Assembly: GCA_020637635.1 (NCBI GenBank) | Contig: JACKKB010000008.1 | Coordinates: 1 to 64,000, forward strand | DNA from: Albidovulum sp. | GTDB taxonomy: Bacteria; Pseudomonadota; Alphaproteobacteria; Rhodobacterales; Rhodobacteraceae | Length of the DNA: 64,000 bases | Direction: 5' to 3' | Part shown: positions 51,045 through 60,000 of the stretch, piece after piece | Layout of the letters: each line of letters starts with the position of its first letter | Numbering within the stretch: position 1 is the stretch's first letter | Translations under genes and position numbers: made by a program | Notes under the pieces: model-generated | Told to the model about the DNA's origin: nothing | The model's database searches: none | The model's input: only the letters and a program-made list of their open reading frames with translations

Positions 51045-52001
51045 TCAGAACGCGATTTCCGCCAGCGTCGCGCGGTGATCCGACGGCCACGGGTCGACCG
51101 CGAGGTCGGTGCGAGGCCCGGTCTCGCCCATGATCCAGGCGTTCAGGACCTTCAGCCCCGGCGCCCTGGCAAAGGCGAAGTCGATCCGGTCATGGTGATC
51201 TTCGGGGTCCTTCTCGTCGCCCTGCGGGGTCCAGGTATAGGCCGGCTTGGCGACCGGATCGGGCCAGGCTGCGCGGTAGGTATCGACGAAGCCCGCCGCC
51301 GAGAGGCGATGCGTCGTCGGCCACTCGACCTTGACCGGCTGTTGCCCGGCGGCGACCGCGGCATCGGTCCAGTCGTATTCCGATGGCTCGTTGAAGTCGC
51401 CGAAGACGAAGATCGCGGCCGCGCCCTCGGCCGCCTTCATGTCATCGAAGAGCAGGTCCATCGCCGGCCCGCGCGTCTGCGCGGCCCAGGTCTGTGCCTC
51501 GGCTTCGGTCTTGATGAACGGCGCCGGCCCGTATTCGATGCCGAGCAGCTGGTAGGGTTGATAGGGCTCGTCGTCGTGATGGATGTTGAAGGCCCAGACG
51601 GTGGTGCCGTTCACGTCGATCGGCACGCCGAGATCATGCGCGCTTGCCGGCCCGATCGGATAGCGCGACAGGATCGCGTTTGCCCAGAGGGCCACGTTCT
51701 CCTGGCTCTGGTCGTAGGAGTAGTACCCAAGCGCCTTGGCGATCTCCCCGGCGACCGAGGGCCCCGCGGCCGGGCAGCTTTCGGCGGTGCAGTCGTCACC
51801 CTCGATGCGGGTTTCCTGAAGCCCGATGATATCGGGATTGGCCGCACGCAACACCGCGACCGTTTCGTCGACGCCCTTGCCGTCATTGGCGCCACCGCCG
51901 TAGATGTTGAAACTCATGATCCGCAGCCTGGTCTCGTCTGCCGCCGCCGAACCGGCGACGAGCGTCGCTGCAAGAAGCCCCGTCAGAATCGCGCGTGTCA
52001 T
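51045..52001 (-). CDS. Secreted endonuclease/exonuclease/phosphatase family protein
   Basis: A 318-residue exported metal-dependent phosphodiesterase or phosphatase. It has a signal peptide (AILTGLLAATLVAGSAAA) followed by RLRIMSFNIYGGG, GLQETRIEG (metal-binding Glu), FVFGDFNEPSEYDW (Asp-Asn pair) and the terminal WPSDHRATLAEI (catalytic Asp-His). The substrate is unknown: nucleic acid, phosphoinositide or a phosphorylated glycan. The ATG at 52001 has GGGAGG 5 bases upstream; a GTG two codons earlier is possible. Confidence 0.88.
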   Translation of the reverse strand: MTRAILTGLLAATLVAGSAAADETRLRIMSFNIYGGGANDGKGVDETVAVLRAANPDIIGLQETRIEGDDCTAESCPAAGPSVAGEIAKALGYYSYDQSQENVALWANAILSRYPIGPASAHDLGVPIDVNGTTVWAFNIHHDDEPYQPYQLLGIEYGPAPFIKTEAEAQTWAAQTRGPAMDLLFDDMKAAEGAAAIFVFGDFNEPSEYDWTDAAVAAGQQPVKVEWPTTHRLSAAGFVDTYRAAWPDPVAKPAYTWTPQGDEKDPEDHHDRIDFAFARAPGLKVLNAWIMGETGPRTDLAVDPWPSDHRATLAEIAF

Positions 52002-52110
52002 GGCCACCTCCCGATGTGAGACGCGGCAAGACTAGGCCGATTCCGAAGCATCTTTGCAACAAGAGTCGCGAGAGCGGCAGGTGTTGGCCGGTGCCCGCAG
52101 GCAGGCCCCG

Positions 52111-53769
52111 TCAGCTGCCGTCGCGCCAGCGGTTGACGATCGGATAGCGCCGGTCGAGCCAGAATGCCATGGTCGTGAGCCGCGTGCCCGGCGCAGACTG
52201 GAAGCGCTTGTGTTCGGAGATGAAGACGAGATGCTCGATCTTCCTCACCGTCTCGCGGTCGAAGCCGGCGGCGACGATCTCCGCCACCGATTGTTCGCCC
52301 TCGATGAGCCGTTCGAGGATCGCGTCGAGCACGGCATAGGGCGGCAGGCTGTCCTCGTCCTTCTGGTCCTCGCGCAGTTCGGCCGACGGCGGCTTGTCGA
52401 TCACGCGCGGCGGGATGACCTCTCCCGCCGGCCCCATCATCCAGTCGCGATGATTGGCATTGCGCCAGCGGCAGGTCTCGAAGACGCGGGTCTTGTAGAG
52501 ATCCTTGAGCGGATTGTAACCCCCGGCCATGTCGCCGTAGATCGTGCAGTAGCCGACCGCGACCTCGGACTTGTTGCCGGTGGTCAGCAGCATCGAGCCG
52601 AACTTGTTCGAGAGCGCCATGAGCATGAGACCGCGCAGGCGCGACTGGATGTTCTCCTCGGCGATGCCGGGCCGGGTGCCGGCGAAGAGCGGCGCCAGCG
52701 CCGCCTCGACCGCGTCCCGCGGCCCCTCGATCGGCACCGTGTCGAGCGGACAGCCGAGCGCGCCGGCCACCGCCGCCGCATCGGCGAGCGACTGGGCCGA
52801 GGTGAACTGCGACGGCAACATCACGCATCGAACATTTTCCGGCCCGATCGCATCGGCGGCGATGGTCGCGACCAGCGCGGAATCGACCCCGCCCGACAGG
52901 CCGAGCAGCACCCTGGCGAAGCCGCTCTTGCGTAGATAGTCGCGCAGCGAGAGCACCATCGCATGATAGTCCTGTTCCCAGTCGTCGGGTTGCGGCGTGC
53001 GTTCGCCGGGCTCGATGCGCCAGCCTTCGGGGCCTCGCAGGATGTCCAGGTGACGGATCGCCTCGACCATGGGCGGCAGCTGGGCCATCAGCTGCCCGCC
53101 CGGATTGAGCGCAAAGCTCGCGCCGTCGAAGACCTGGTCGTCCTGGCCGCCGACGGTATTGAGATAGACGAGCGGCAAACCGGTCTCGACCACCCGGGAG
53201 ACCATGTGCTGCATCCGCAGGTCGAGTTTGCGGCGGCGATAGGGCGAGCCGTTGGGAATGAAGAGAACCTCGGCTCCGGTCTCGGCAAGGGTCTCGGCCA
53301 CGTCGTCGTGCCAGGCATCTTCGCAGACCGGCGTGCCGAGGCGCAGCGGGCCGATCCTGTAGGGGCCGGCGATCGGGCCGGCATCGTAGATGCGGATCTC
53401 GTCGAAGACATCTTCGTTCGGCAGGTGATGCTTCAGCATCCGTGCCACGATTCGGCCGCCCCGGAGCACGAGATAGGCGTTGTAGAGCTTGTCCCCCTCG
53501 GCCCAGGGCGCACCGATGCCAAGGGCCGGGCCATCGCCGAGCTCGACCGCGAGCGCCTCGACCGCCGCCATCGCCTCGCGGTGAAAGGCGGGCCGCCGCA
53601 CGAGATCCTGGGTCTGGTAGCCGGTCGCGAACATCTCCGGCAGCGCCACCATGTCGGCGCCGGCGTCGCGCCCGGCCTCCCAGGCGGCGCGCGCCCTGGC
53701 GATGTTGTCGGCCAGCGCCCCCACCGTCGGATTGAGCTGGGCTATGGTGAGGCGAAATCTGTCGGACAT
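52111..53769 (-). CDS. nadE: Glutamine-dependent NAD+ synthetase
   Basis: A 552-residue fusion of a nitrilase-type glutaminase and an ATP-dependent synthetase. The glutaminase triad is E45 (LPEMFATG), K113 (MLKHHLPN) and C149 (TPVCEDAWHD). The synthetase P-loop SGGVDSALV begins at residue 292. It makes NAD from deamido-NAD and glutamine-derived ammonia in the cytosol. Length fits the two-domain form. Confidence 0.95.
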   Translation of the reverse strand: MSDRFRLTIAQLNPTVGALADNIARARAAWEAGRDAGADMVALPEMFATGYQTQDLVRRPAFHREAMAAVEALAVELGDGPALGIGAPWAEGDKLYNAYLVLRGGRIVARMLKHHLPNEDVFDEIRIYDAGPIAGPYRIGPLRLGTPVCEDAWHDDVAETLAETGAEVLFIPNGSPYRRRKLDLRMQHMVSRVVETGLPLVYLNTVGGQDDQVFDGASFALNPGGQLMAQLPPMVEAIRHLDILRGPEGWRIEPGERTPQPDDWEQDYHAMVLSLRDYLRKSGFARVLLGLSGGVDSALVATIAADAIGPENVRCVMLPSQFTSAQSLADAAAVAGALGCPLDTVPIEGPRDAVEAALAPLFAGTRPGIAEENIQSRLRGLMLMALSNKFGSMLLTTGNKSEVAVGYCTIYGDMAGGYNPLKDLYKTRVFETCRWRNANHRDWMMGPAGEVIPPRVIDKPPSAELREDQKDEDSLPPYAVLDAILERLIEGEQSVAEIVAAGFDRETVRKIEHLVFISEHKRFQSAPGTRLTTMAFWLDRRYPIVNRWRDGS

Positions 53770-53964
53770 GGCGCTTCCCGTGTGGCCCCGGACCTTTTGT
53801 CGAACCTCTTAGCAGAGTTGGGCGCAAGAGAAAGACCCCCGCGCGGCAAGCTTCGCGGCGAGTGCCTTGCCTCGCCCGGGTCGGGCAACTAGGCTTTGCC
53901 GGCGGTCGCGGACTGCGGCGGGCCCCTTTCCGGGGGACCCTGTAGCGATTGGGGGCTTGGAGAA

Positions 53965-55509
53965 ATGCGCGGATCGAATGGCGCCGGGCTGGGCGCGGCA
54001 CTCTTTCTTGGAACCTCTCTGGCGCTTGGCGGCATCGCCGGGGCGCAGGATTTCGCCATCAAGGAATACGAGGACGGCGGCATCTACGAGGGCACGTTCA
54101 AGGACGGCAAGCAGCACGGCCACGGCACCTACAAGCTTCCGAACGGCTACAAGTACGAGGGCGACTGGGTCGAGGGCGAGATCCTCGGCGAGGGCACCGC
54201 GACCTTTCCGAACGGCGCGATCTACGAAGGCACCTTTGCCAAGGGCAAGCCGAACGGCAAGGGCAAGATCACCTATCCCGACGGCAGCTCCTACGAGGGC
54301 GACTGGGTGGCGGGACAGATCCAGGGCGAGGGCACCGCGCATTATCCCAACGGCGTGACCTACACCGGCACCTTCGTCAACGCGCTGCATGACGGCAAGG
54401 GCCGCATGACAAGCGCCGACGGATACAGCTACGACGGCGACTGGGTGCGCGGGATCAAGCAGGGCCAGGGCCGGATCACCTATCCTGACGGCGCCGTCTA
54501 CGAGGGCGGCATGCTGAACGGCCAGCGCGCCGGTCAGGGCAAGCTGACGCTCGCCGACGGGCTCACCTACGAAGGCGGATGGGCGGATGGCAAGATGTCG
54601 GGCGAAGGCACGCTGACGCAGCCGAACGGCGATGTCTTCTCGGGCAGCTTCGTCGACGGGAAACGGCAGGGCAAGGGCAAGGTGACCTATGCCAACGGCG
54701 ACATCTATGAAGGCGATTTCGTCGCTGACAAACGTCAGGGCAAGGGCGTCTTCACCGGCACCGACGGCTACGTCTATGACGGCGACTGGCTCGATGGCCG
54801 TATCGCGGGCACGGGCACCGTTACCTATCCCGACGGGACCGTCTACCAGGGCACGTTCGTGAACGATCTCGCGAACGGCACCGGCACGATCACCTATGCC
54901 GACGGCTCCAGCTATGCCGGCGGCTGGAAGGACGGCGTGATCGAGGGCGAAGGCACCGCGCACTATGCCAACGGGCTGGTCTATGAGGGCAGCTTCCGGG
55001 GCGGCAAGAACAATGGCCAGGGCACGATGACCTATCCCGACGGCTATTCCTACGTCGGCCAATGGGTGGACGGCAGCCGCGAGGGCGAGGGCATCGCCAC
55101 CTATGCCGACGGGACGGTCTACAAGGGCAGCTTCAAGCGCGGCCAGCGCGACGGTCAGGGCGAGATCACGATGGCGGACGGTTTCCGCTATTCCGGCGGC
55201 TGGCGCGACGGACAGATCGACGGCATCGGCACCGCCACCTACCCGAATGGCGATATCTACGAAGGCGCTTTCGTCGCGGGCAAGCGCGAGGGCCAGGGCA
55301 CGATGCGCTATGCCGACGGCAAAACGGCGAGCGGGATCTGGAATGCCGGCATGCTGACGGGCACCGAGGCAGACGGAACGGCTGGCGGCGCGGCGGGCGA
55401 AACGGCGGGCGGCGCGACCGATGGCGCAACCGATGGCGCAACCGATGGCGCGGGCGATGCGGCCACGGGGGGGACCGCCGGGACTGAGAGCACCGGCACG
55501 GGCAACTGA
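53965..55509 (+). CDS. Exported MORN-repeat protein
   Basis: A 514-residue protein: a signal peptide (LGAALFLGTSLALGGIAGA, cleavage before QDFAIK), then about 18 full 23-residue MORN repeats plus a partial one, then a Gly/Ala/Thr/Asp-rich tail with short tandem repeats (GATDGATDGA). Repeats alternate between a Phe-type (xIYEGTFxxGK) and a Trp-type (SYEGDWVxGxIxGEGT) unit. MORN proteins bind lipids or proteins on membranes or act as scaffolds. The ATG at 53965 was chosen because the signal peptide begins there. Antisense open frames across it are shadows of the repeat. Confidence 0.9.
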   Translation: MRGSNGAGLGAALFLGTSLALGGIAGAQDFAIKEYEDGGIYEGTFKDGKQHGHGTYKLPNGYKYEGDWVEGEILGEGTATFPNGAIYEGTFAKGKPNGKGKITYPDGSSYEGDWVAGQIQGEGTAHYPNGVTYTGTFVNALHDGKGRMTSADGYSYDGDWVRGIKQGQGRITYPDGAVYEGGMLNGQRAGQGKLTLADGLTYEGGWADGKMSGEGTLTQPNGDVFSGSFVDGKRQGKGKVTYANGDIYEGDFVADKRQGKGVFTGTDGYVYDGDWLDGRIAGTGTVTYPDGTVYQGTFVNDLANGTGTITYADGSSYAGGWKDGVIEGEGTAHYANGLVYEGSFRGGKNNGQGTMTYPDGYSYVGQWVDGSREGEGIATYADGTVYKGSFKRGQRDGQGEITMADGFRYSGGWRDGQIDGIGTATYPNGDIYEGAFVAGKREGQGTMRYADGKTASGIWNAGMLTGTEADGTAGGAAGETAGGATDGATDGATDGAGDAATGGTAGTESTGTGN

Positions 55510-55533
55510 TCCGCAGATGCCGTCGATTTTTCG

Positions 55534-55562
55534 CTTTTCCTTCGCGGTCCCTTGGGTATAGT
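55534..55562 (+). promoter_or_regulatory. Candidate promoter of the leu leader
   Basis: TATAGT (55557-55562) is a good -10 box; CTTTTC at 55534-55539 lies 17 bases upstream as a weak -35. The leader-peptide ATG begins 9 bases after the -10 box, which puts the probable transcription start at or next to that A. Confidence 0.5.
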
Positions 55563-55570
55563 CCGGGCGC

Positions 55571-55657
55571 ATGACCCGGAGACTGTCCTTTTCCCTGCCG
55601 TCCCGCGCATTTCGCGCGACGTCGCTCCGCGGCCTTCTCCTCCTTAGCCGCCTCTGA
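55571..55657 (+). CDS. leuL: Leucine leader peptide upstream of leuA
   Basis: A 28-residue open frame beginning MTRRLSFSLP and ending RGLLLLSRL then TGA. Four consecutive leucine codons (CTT CTC CTC CTT, 55634-55645), with another Leu just before the stop, are the hallmark of an attenuator leader peptide for leucine biosynthesis. It ends 78 bases before leuA. No ribosome site precedes the ATG, and the -10 box is only 8 bases away, so it may be translated from a leaderless message. The stop codon lies within the 5' arm of the downstream hairpin. Too short for standard gene calling. Confidence 0.72.
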   Translation: MTRRLSFSLPSRAFRATSLRGLLLLSRL

Positions 55658-55722
55658 GCGTGCCCTTCGGCGCGACCGCTCAGAGGTGATGAAGGCGCCA
55701 GGCAAGCCAGGGAACGCTGAGG
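55651..55722 (+). promoter_or_regulatory. Attenuator-like alternative RNA pairings before leuA
   Basis: The segment 55651-55660 (CCTCTGAGCG) pairs perfectly with 55677-55686 (CGCTCAGAGG). The overlapping segment 55651-55665 can instead pair over 12 bp, with one bulge and one mismatch, with 55710-55722, which includes the leuA ribosome site GAGGAG (55719-55724). The two pairings exclude each other. No T-run follows, so control at translation, not at an intrinsic terminator, is the better model. Confidence 0.55.
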
Positions 55723-55735
55723 AGAAATCGACACC

Positions 55736-57289
55736 ATGACCGAACACACAGACACCAACCGCGTGGTCATTTTCGACACGACGCTGCGCGACGGCGAACA
55801 ATCGCCCGGCGCCACGATGACGCATGACGAAAAGCTCGAGATCGCCGAGATGCTCGACGAGATGGGCGTCGACATCATCGAGGCGGGCTTCCCGATCGCC
55901 TCTGAGGGGGATTTCGAGGCCGTCTCGGATATCGCCCGCCAGACCCGCAACGCGGTCATCTGCGGCCTCGCCCGCGCCCAGTTCAAGGATATCGACCGCT
56001 GCTGGGAAGCTGTGCGCCACGCCAGGCGCCCCCGCATCCATACCTTCATCGGCACCTCGCCCCTGCACCGCGCGATTCCGAACCTCGACATGGACCAGAT
56101 GGCCGAGCGGATCCACGAGACGGTCACCCATGCCCGCAACCTCTGCGACAATGTGCAATGGTCGCCGATGGACGCGACGCGGACGGAACATGACTATCTC
56201 TGCCGCGTGGTCGAGATCGCGATCAAGGCGGGCGCGACGACGATCAACATCCCCGACACGGTGGGCTATACCGCGCCACGCGAAAGCGCCGATCTGATCC
56301 GCATGCTGATCGAACGGGTGCCGGGCGCGGACGAGGTGATCTTCGCGACCCACTGCCACAACGACCTCGGCATGGCGACGGCCAACGCGCTGGCCGCAGT
56401 CGAGGCGGGCGCGCGGCAGATCGAATGCACGATCAACGGTCTCGGCGAACGGGCAGGCAATACCGCGCTTGAGGAAGTGGTCATGGCACTCAAGGTGCGC
56501 CACGACATCATGCCCTATACGACGGCGGTCGACACGACCAGGATCATGGGCATCTCGCGCCGCGTCGCCGCCGTCTCGGGCTTTCCGGTGCAGTTCAACA
56601 AGGCCATCGTCGGCAAGAACGCCTTTGCCCATGAAAGTGGCATCCACCAGGACGGGATGCTGAAGAACTCCGAGACATTCGAGATCATGCGCCCGCAGGA
56701 CGTCGGCCTCGCCGGAACCTCGCTGCCGCTCGGCAAGCACTCGGGCCGCGCCGCGCTGCGGGCCAAGCTGACGGATCTCGGCTACGATGTCGCCGACAAC
56801 CAGCTGATCGACGTCTTCGTGCGATTCAAGGCGCTCGCAGACCGCAAGAAGGAAGTCTATGACGACGACCTCGTGGCGCTGATGACGGACCAGGCGTCGG
56901 GCGAGGGCTTGATGCAGGTGAAGTTCCTGCGCGTGATCTGCGGCACCGAGGCGCCGCAGTCGGCGGACCTGATCCTGACCATCGACGGCACGGACCACCA
57001 GGTGACGGCACAGGGTGACGGACCCGTCGACGCGACCTTCCGCGCCGTGCGCCAGATCTTCCCGCACAGCGCACGGCTCGCCCTCTACCAGGTCCACGCG
57101 GTCACCGAGGGAACCGACGCACAGGCCACGGTCTCGGTCCGTCTCGAGGAGGACGGCAAGATCGTCACCGGCCAGTCGTCGGACACCGATACCGTCGTCG
57201 CCAGCGCCAAGGCGTATGTCAACGCGCTCAACAATCTGGTCGTGCGGCGCGCCAAGACAAAGCCCGACGAGGTCGCGACATCGGCTTAG
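55736..57289 (+). CDS. leuA: 2-isopropylmalate synthase
   Basis: A 517-residue enzyme, first committed step of leucine synthesis (2-ketoisovalerate plus acetyl-CoA). It has the HMGL-like domain with IFDTTLRDGEQSPGATMT, THCHNDLGMATANALAAVEAG (metal-binding His), and NGLGERAGNTALEE. The C-terminal leucine-binding regulatory domain has SGRAALRAKLTDLGY and the later GTDAQATVSVRL. GAGGAG precedes the ATG. It lies downstream of a leucine leader peptide, so it is probably regulated by leucyl-tRNA supply as well as by feedback. Confidence 0.95.
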   Translation: MTEHTDTNRVVIFDTTLRDGEQSPGATMTHDEKLEIAEMLDEMGVDIIEAGFPIASEGDFEAVSDIARQTRNAVICGLARAQFKDIDRCWEAVRHARRPRIHTFIGTSPLHRAIPNLDMDQMAERIHETVTHARNLCDNVQWSPMDATRTEHDYLCRVVEIAIKAGATTINIPDTVGYTAPRESADLIRMLIERVPGADEVIFATHCHNDLGMATANALAAVEAGARQIECTINGLGERAGNTALEEVVMALKVRHDIMPYTTAVDTTRIMGISRRVAAVSGFPVQFNKAIVGKNAFAHESGIHQDGMLKNSETFEIMRPQDVGLAGTSLPLGKHSGRAALRAKLTDLGYDVADNQLIDVFVRFKALADRKKEVYDDDLVALMTDQASGEGLMQVKFLRVICGTEAPQSADLILTIDGTDHQVTAQGDGPVDATFRAVRQIFPHSARLALYQVHAVTEGTDAQATVSVRLEEDGKIVTGQSSDTDTVVASAKAYVNALNNLVVRRAKTKPDEVATSA

Positions 57290-57290
57290 T

Positions 57291-57331
57291 GCAAGAATCC
57301 TGCGGCGCTGGCAATTCTTGCGCCGCAGGAT
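57291..57331 (+). terminator. Overlapping inverted repeats after leuA
   Basis: ATCCTGCGGCGC (57297-57308) pairs perfectly with GCGCCGCAGGAT (57320-57331). A second pair, GCAAGAAT (57291-57298) with ATTCTTGC (57314-57321), interlocks with it in the order A-B-A'-B', so the two can compete or form a pseudoknot. There is no T-run, but the position right after the leuA stop suggests a 3'-end structure. Confidence 0.5.
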
Positions 57332-57474
57332 GTTCGATATTGAAAAGACGGCAAAATCCCGCAAAGCGTGACGCGCCGCCCCCTTCCGGAACCGGCGCTC
57401 GGCGCCTATAACAGGCACTGGCCCGAGCGACCTGCGAGTCGCCGGACATGCGTATCGGGAACGGGACTTACATC

Positions 57475-58512
57475 ATGGCAGGTTGGGGCGGGTTGTTTTC
57501 GTCGGACATGGCGATCGACCTCGGGACGGCGAACACGCTCGTCTATGTGCGTGGCAAGGGGATCGTTCTGAATGAACCCTCGGTCGTCGCCTTTCACGTG
57601 AAGGACGGCAAGAAACAGGTCCTGGCCGTCGGCGAGGATGCCAAGATGATGCTCGGCCGCACGCCCGGTTCGATCGAGGCGATCCGGCCGATGCGCGAAG
57701 GCGTCATCGCCGATTTCGACGTCGCCGAAGAGATGATCAAGCACTTCATCCGCAAGGTGCACCGGCGAACGACCTTCTCGAAGCCGAAGATCATCGTCTG
57801 CGTGCCCCACGGGGCGACGCCGGTCGAGAAGCGCGCGATCCGCCAATCGGTCATTTCGGCGGGCGCACGCAAGGCCGGGCTCATCGCCGAGCCGATCGCG
57901 GCCGCGATCGGGGCCGGGATGCCGATCACCGATCCGACCGGTTCCATGGTCGTCGACATCGGCGGCGGCACTACCGAGGTCGCGGTGCTCTCGCTCGGCG
58001 ACATCGTCTATGCGCGCTCGGTCCGGGTCGGTGGCGACCGGATGGACGAGGCGATCGTGAGCTACCTGCGGCGCCAGCAGAACCTGCTCGTCGGCGAAAG
58101 CACCGCGGAGCGGATCAAGACCTCGATCGGCACCGCGCGGATGCCCGATGACGGACGCGGCGCAAGCCTGCAGATCCGCGGCCGCGATCTGCTGAACGGG
58201 GTGCCGAAGGAGATCGAGATCAACCAGGCGCAGGTCGCCGAGGCGCTGGCCGAGACGGTGATGCAGATCTGCGAGGCGGTGATGACCGCGCTCGAGGCGA
58301 CACCGCCCGATCTCGCGGCCGATATCGTCGACCGCGGCGTCATGCTGACGGGCGGTGGCGCGCTTCTGGGCGAGCTCGATCTTGCGCTGCGCGAACAGAC
58401 CGGGCTGTCGATCTCCATCGCCGACCAGTCGCTGAATTGTGTTGCCCTCGGGACCGGCAAGGCGCTGGAATACGAAAAACAGCTGCGCCATGTGATAGAC
58501 TACGACAGCTGA
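57475..58512 (+). CDS. mreB: Rod shape-determining protein MreB
   Basis: A 345-residue bacterial actin. It has MAIDLGTANTLVYVRGKGI (phosphate 1), VVDIGGGTTEVAVLSLGDIV (phosphate 2) and VMLTGGGALLGELDLAL (adenosine motif). MreB filaments direct the elongasome. The ATG at 57475 gives the family start; the frame extends 9 codons upstream without support. First gene of mreB-mreC-mreD-mrdA-rodA. Confidence 0.96.
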   Translation: MAGWGGLFSSDMAIDLGTANTLVYVRGKGIVLNEPSVVAFHVKDGKKQVLAVGEDAKMMLGRTPGSIEAIRPMREGVIADFDVAEEMIKHFIRKVHRRTTFSKPKIIVCVPHGATPVEKRAIRQSVISAGARKAGLIAEPIAAAIGAGMPITDPTGSMVVDIGGGTTEVAVLSLGDIVYARSVRVGGDRMDEAIVSYLRRQQNLLVGESTAERIKTSIGTARMPDDGRGASLQIRGRDLLNGVPKEIEINQAQVAEALAETVMQICEAVMTALEATPPDLAADIVDRGVMLTGGGALLGELDLALREQTGLSISIADQSLNCVALGTGKALEYEKQLRHVIDYDS

Positions 58513-58546
58513 GGCCTGCCCCCAGCGCCTGACCGCGAGGCCGCCC

Positions 58547-59464
58547 GTGGCACGAGACCGCACTGCCGACGCCGATTTCAAGGGCCCGATGCGCCGCGTG
58601 CTGATCGCGACGCTGCTCTTCGTCTTCATCGCGGTCTTTCTAGTCTGGCGCATCGACAGCCCGCGGGTCGAACGGTTCCGCGCCGCCTTCATCGACCGCG
58701 TGGTGCCCGGTTTCGACTGGGCGCTGGTGCCGGTGAACAAGGTCATGGCGATGATCGACGGCTTCCAGTCCTACGCAAGTCTCTATGACCAGAACCAGGA
58801 ACTCAGGCGCGAACTGCAACAGATGAAGTCCTGGAAGGAGGCGGCCGTCCGGCTCGAACAGCAGAACGCCAAGCTTCTGGCGCAGAACCAGGTCCGGCTC
58901 GATCCCAAGCTCACCACCGTCTCGGGCGTTGTTCTGGCCGACAGCGGTTCGCCGTTCCGACAGTCCGTGCTGCTGAACGTCGGGCGCCGCGACGGCATCG
59001 TCGACGGCTGGGCGACGATGGACGGGCTCGGCGTCGTCGGGCGCATCTCGGGCGTTGGCGAAACCACCTCGCGGGTGATCCTGCTCACCGATGCCTCGAG
59101 CCGGATCCCGGTCACCATCCAACCGACCGGCCAGCGCGCGATGCTGGTCGGCGACAATACCGCAAGCCCGCCGATCGAGTTCCTCGAAACCCCCGAGAGG
59201 GTGCGACCCGGCGACCGGGTCATTTCCTCCGGCGACGGCGGCGTCTTTCCCGCGGGACTTCTGGTCGGCGAGGTCGAGCTTGGCCCCGACCAGAGGCTGC
59301 GCGTCCGGCTCGCGGCCGATTACGAGCGGCTGAACTTCCTGCGCGTGCTGCGCAGCCATCCGGCCGAGGAGATCAGTGAGGCGGGCGGTCTGATCGCGCC
59401 CGACTTCGCGCCGATGCCGTCCGAACTGCCGCCCCTGCAGGGGTTCGAGGCGCGCCAGCCATGA
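58547..59464 (+). CDS. mreC: Rod shape-determining protein MreC
   Basis: A 305-residue membrane-anchored protein: a short cytosolic tail, one transmembrane helix (RVLIATLLFVFIAVFLVW), a coiled coil (YDQNQELRRELQQMKSW, then VRLEQQNAKLLAQN) and a beta-barrel domain with GRRDGIVDGW and GLGVVGRI. It links MreB to PBP2 and RodA. It starts with GTG at 58547, GAGG being 6 bases upstream. It overlaps mreD by 4 bases. Confidence 0.94.
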   Translation: MARDRTADADFKGPMRRVLIATLLFVFIAVFLVWRIDSPRVERFRAAFIDRVVPGFDWALVPVNKVMAMIDGFQSYASLYDQNQELRRELQQMKSWKEAAVRLEQQNAKLLAQNQVRLDPKLTTVSGVVLADSGSPFRQSVLLNVGRRDGIVDGWATMDGLGVVGRISGVGETTSRVILLTDASSRIPVTIQPTGQRAMLVGDNTASPPIEFLETPERVRPGDRVISSGDGGVFPAGLLVGEVELGPDQRLRVRLAADYERLNFLRVLRSHPAEEISEAGGLIAPDFAPMPSELPPLQGFEARQP

Positions 59465-60000
59465 TCGATCCCGTCACCACGCAGCGGATCGGATTTCGCG
59501 CGGCCTATCTCGGCATCGCCGTCTTCCTTCTTTTCGTGCAGATCCTGCCGCTCGATCTCGAACCGGTGCGGCTGCCCTGGCCCGACTTCATCCTGCTCAT
59601 CACGTTCGTCTGGGTGCTGCGTCGGCCCGACTTCGTCACCGGGCTCATGATTGCGGCGGTCTTCTTCGCCGAAGACCTCGTGACGATGCGGCCGCCGGGG
59701 CTCTGGACCGCGCTCGTCCTTCTTGCGACCGAGTTCCTGCGCTCCCGCGAGGCGATCCTGCGCGACATGCCGTTCGCGCTGGAATGGGCGGTCGCCGCCG
59801 GACTGGTGCTTGTCGTCTCGGTGATCGACTGGCTGGTGCTCGCGCTCTTCATGGTGCCGCAGGCGGAATTCGCGCTTGTGCTGACGCAGACGCTCACCAC
59901 GGTCCTTGCCTATCCTCTCGTCGCCGGTCTCTCGCGTGCGGCCTTCAGGGCGCGCAGGAGCACGCGGGCCGAGCCCGGCGGGTTCGGGCAGCGGCCATGA
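59461..60000 (+). CDS. mreD: Rod shape-determining protein MreD
   Basis: A 179-residue protein with five to six hydrophobic segments. The IIA-free start RAAYLGIAVFLLFVQILPLD and the central ILLITFVWVLRRPDFVTGLM match MreD. It is an inner-membrane partner of MreC. Overlaps of 4 bases with mreC and mrdA show coupled translation. Confidence 0.88.
   Translation: MIDPVTTQRIGFRAAYLGIAVFLLFVQILPLDLEPVRLPWPDFILLITFVWVLRRPDFVTGLMIAAVFFAEDLVTMRPPGLWTALVLLATEFLRSREAILRDMPFALEWAVAAGLVLVVSVIDWLVLALFMVPQAEFALVLTQTLTTVLAYPLVAGLSRAAFRARRSTRAEPGGFGQRP

Noticed and set aside
53809..56151. 780-codon minus-strand frame with regular GIG-type repeats
   Set aside because: It is the antisense of the MORN array; its regularity comes from the repeats on the other strand.
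57291..57331. Ordinary rho-independent terminator of leuA
   Set aside because: The stems are strong but no T-run follows; it is listed as a structure of uncertain role, not as a proven terminator.
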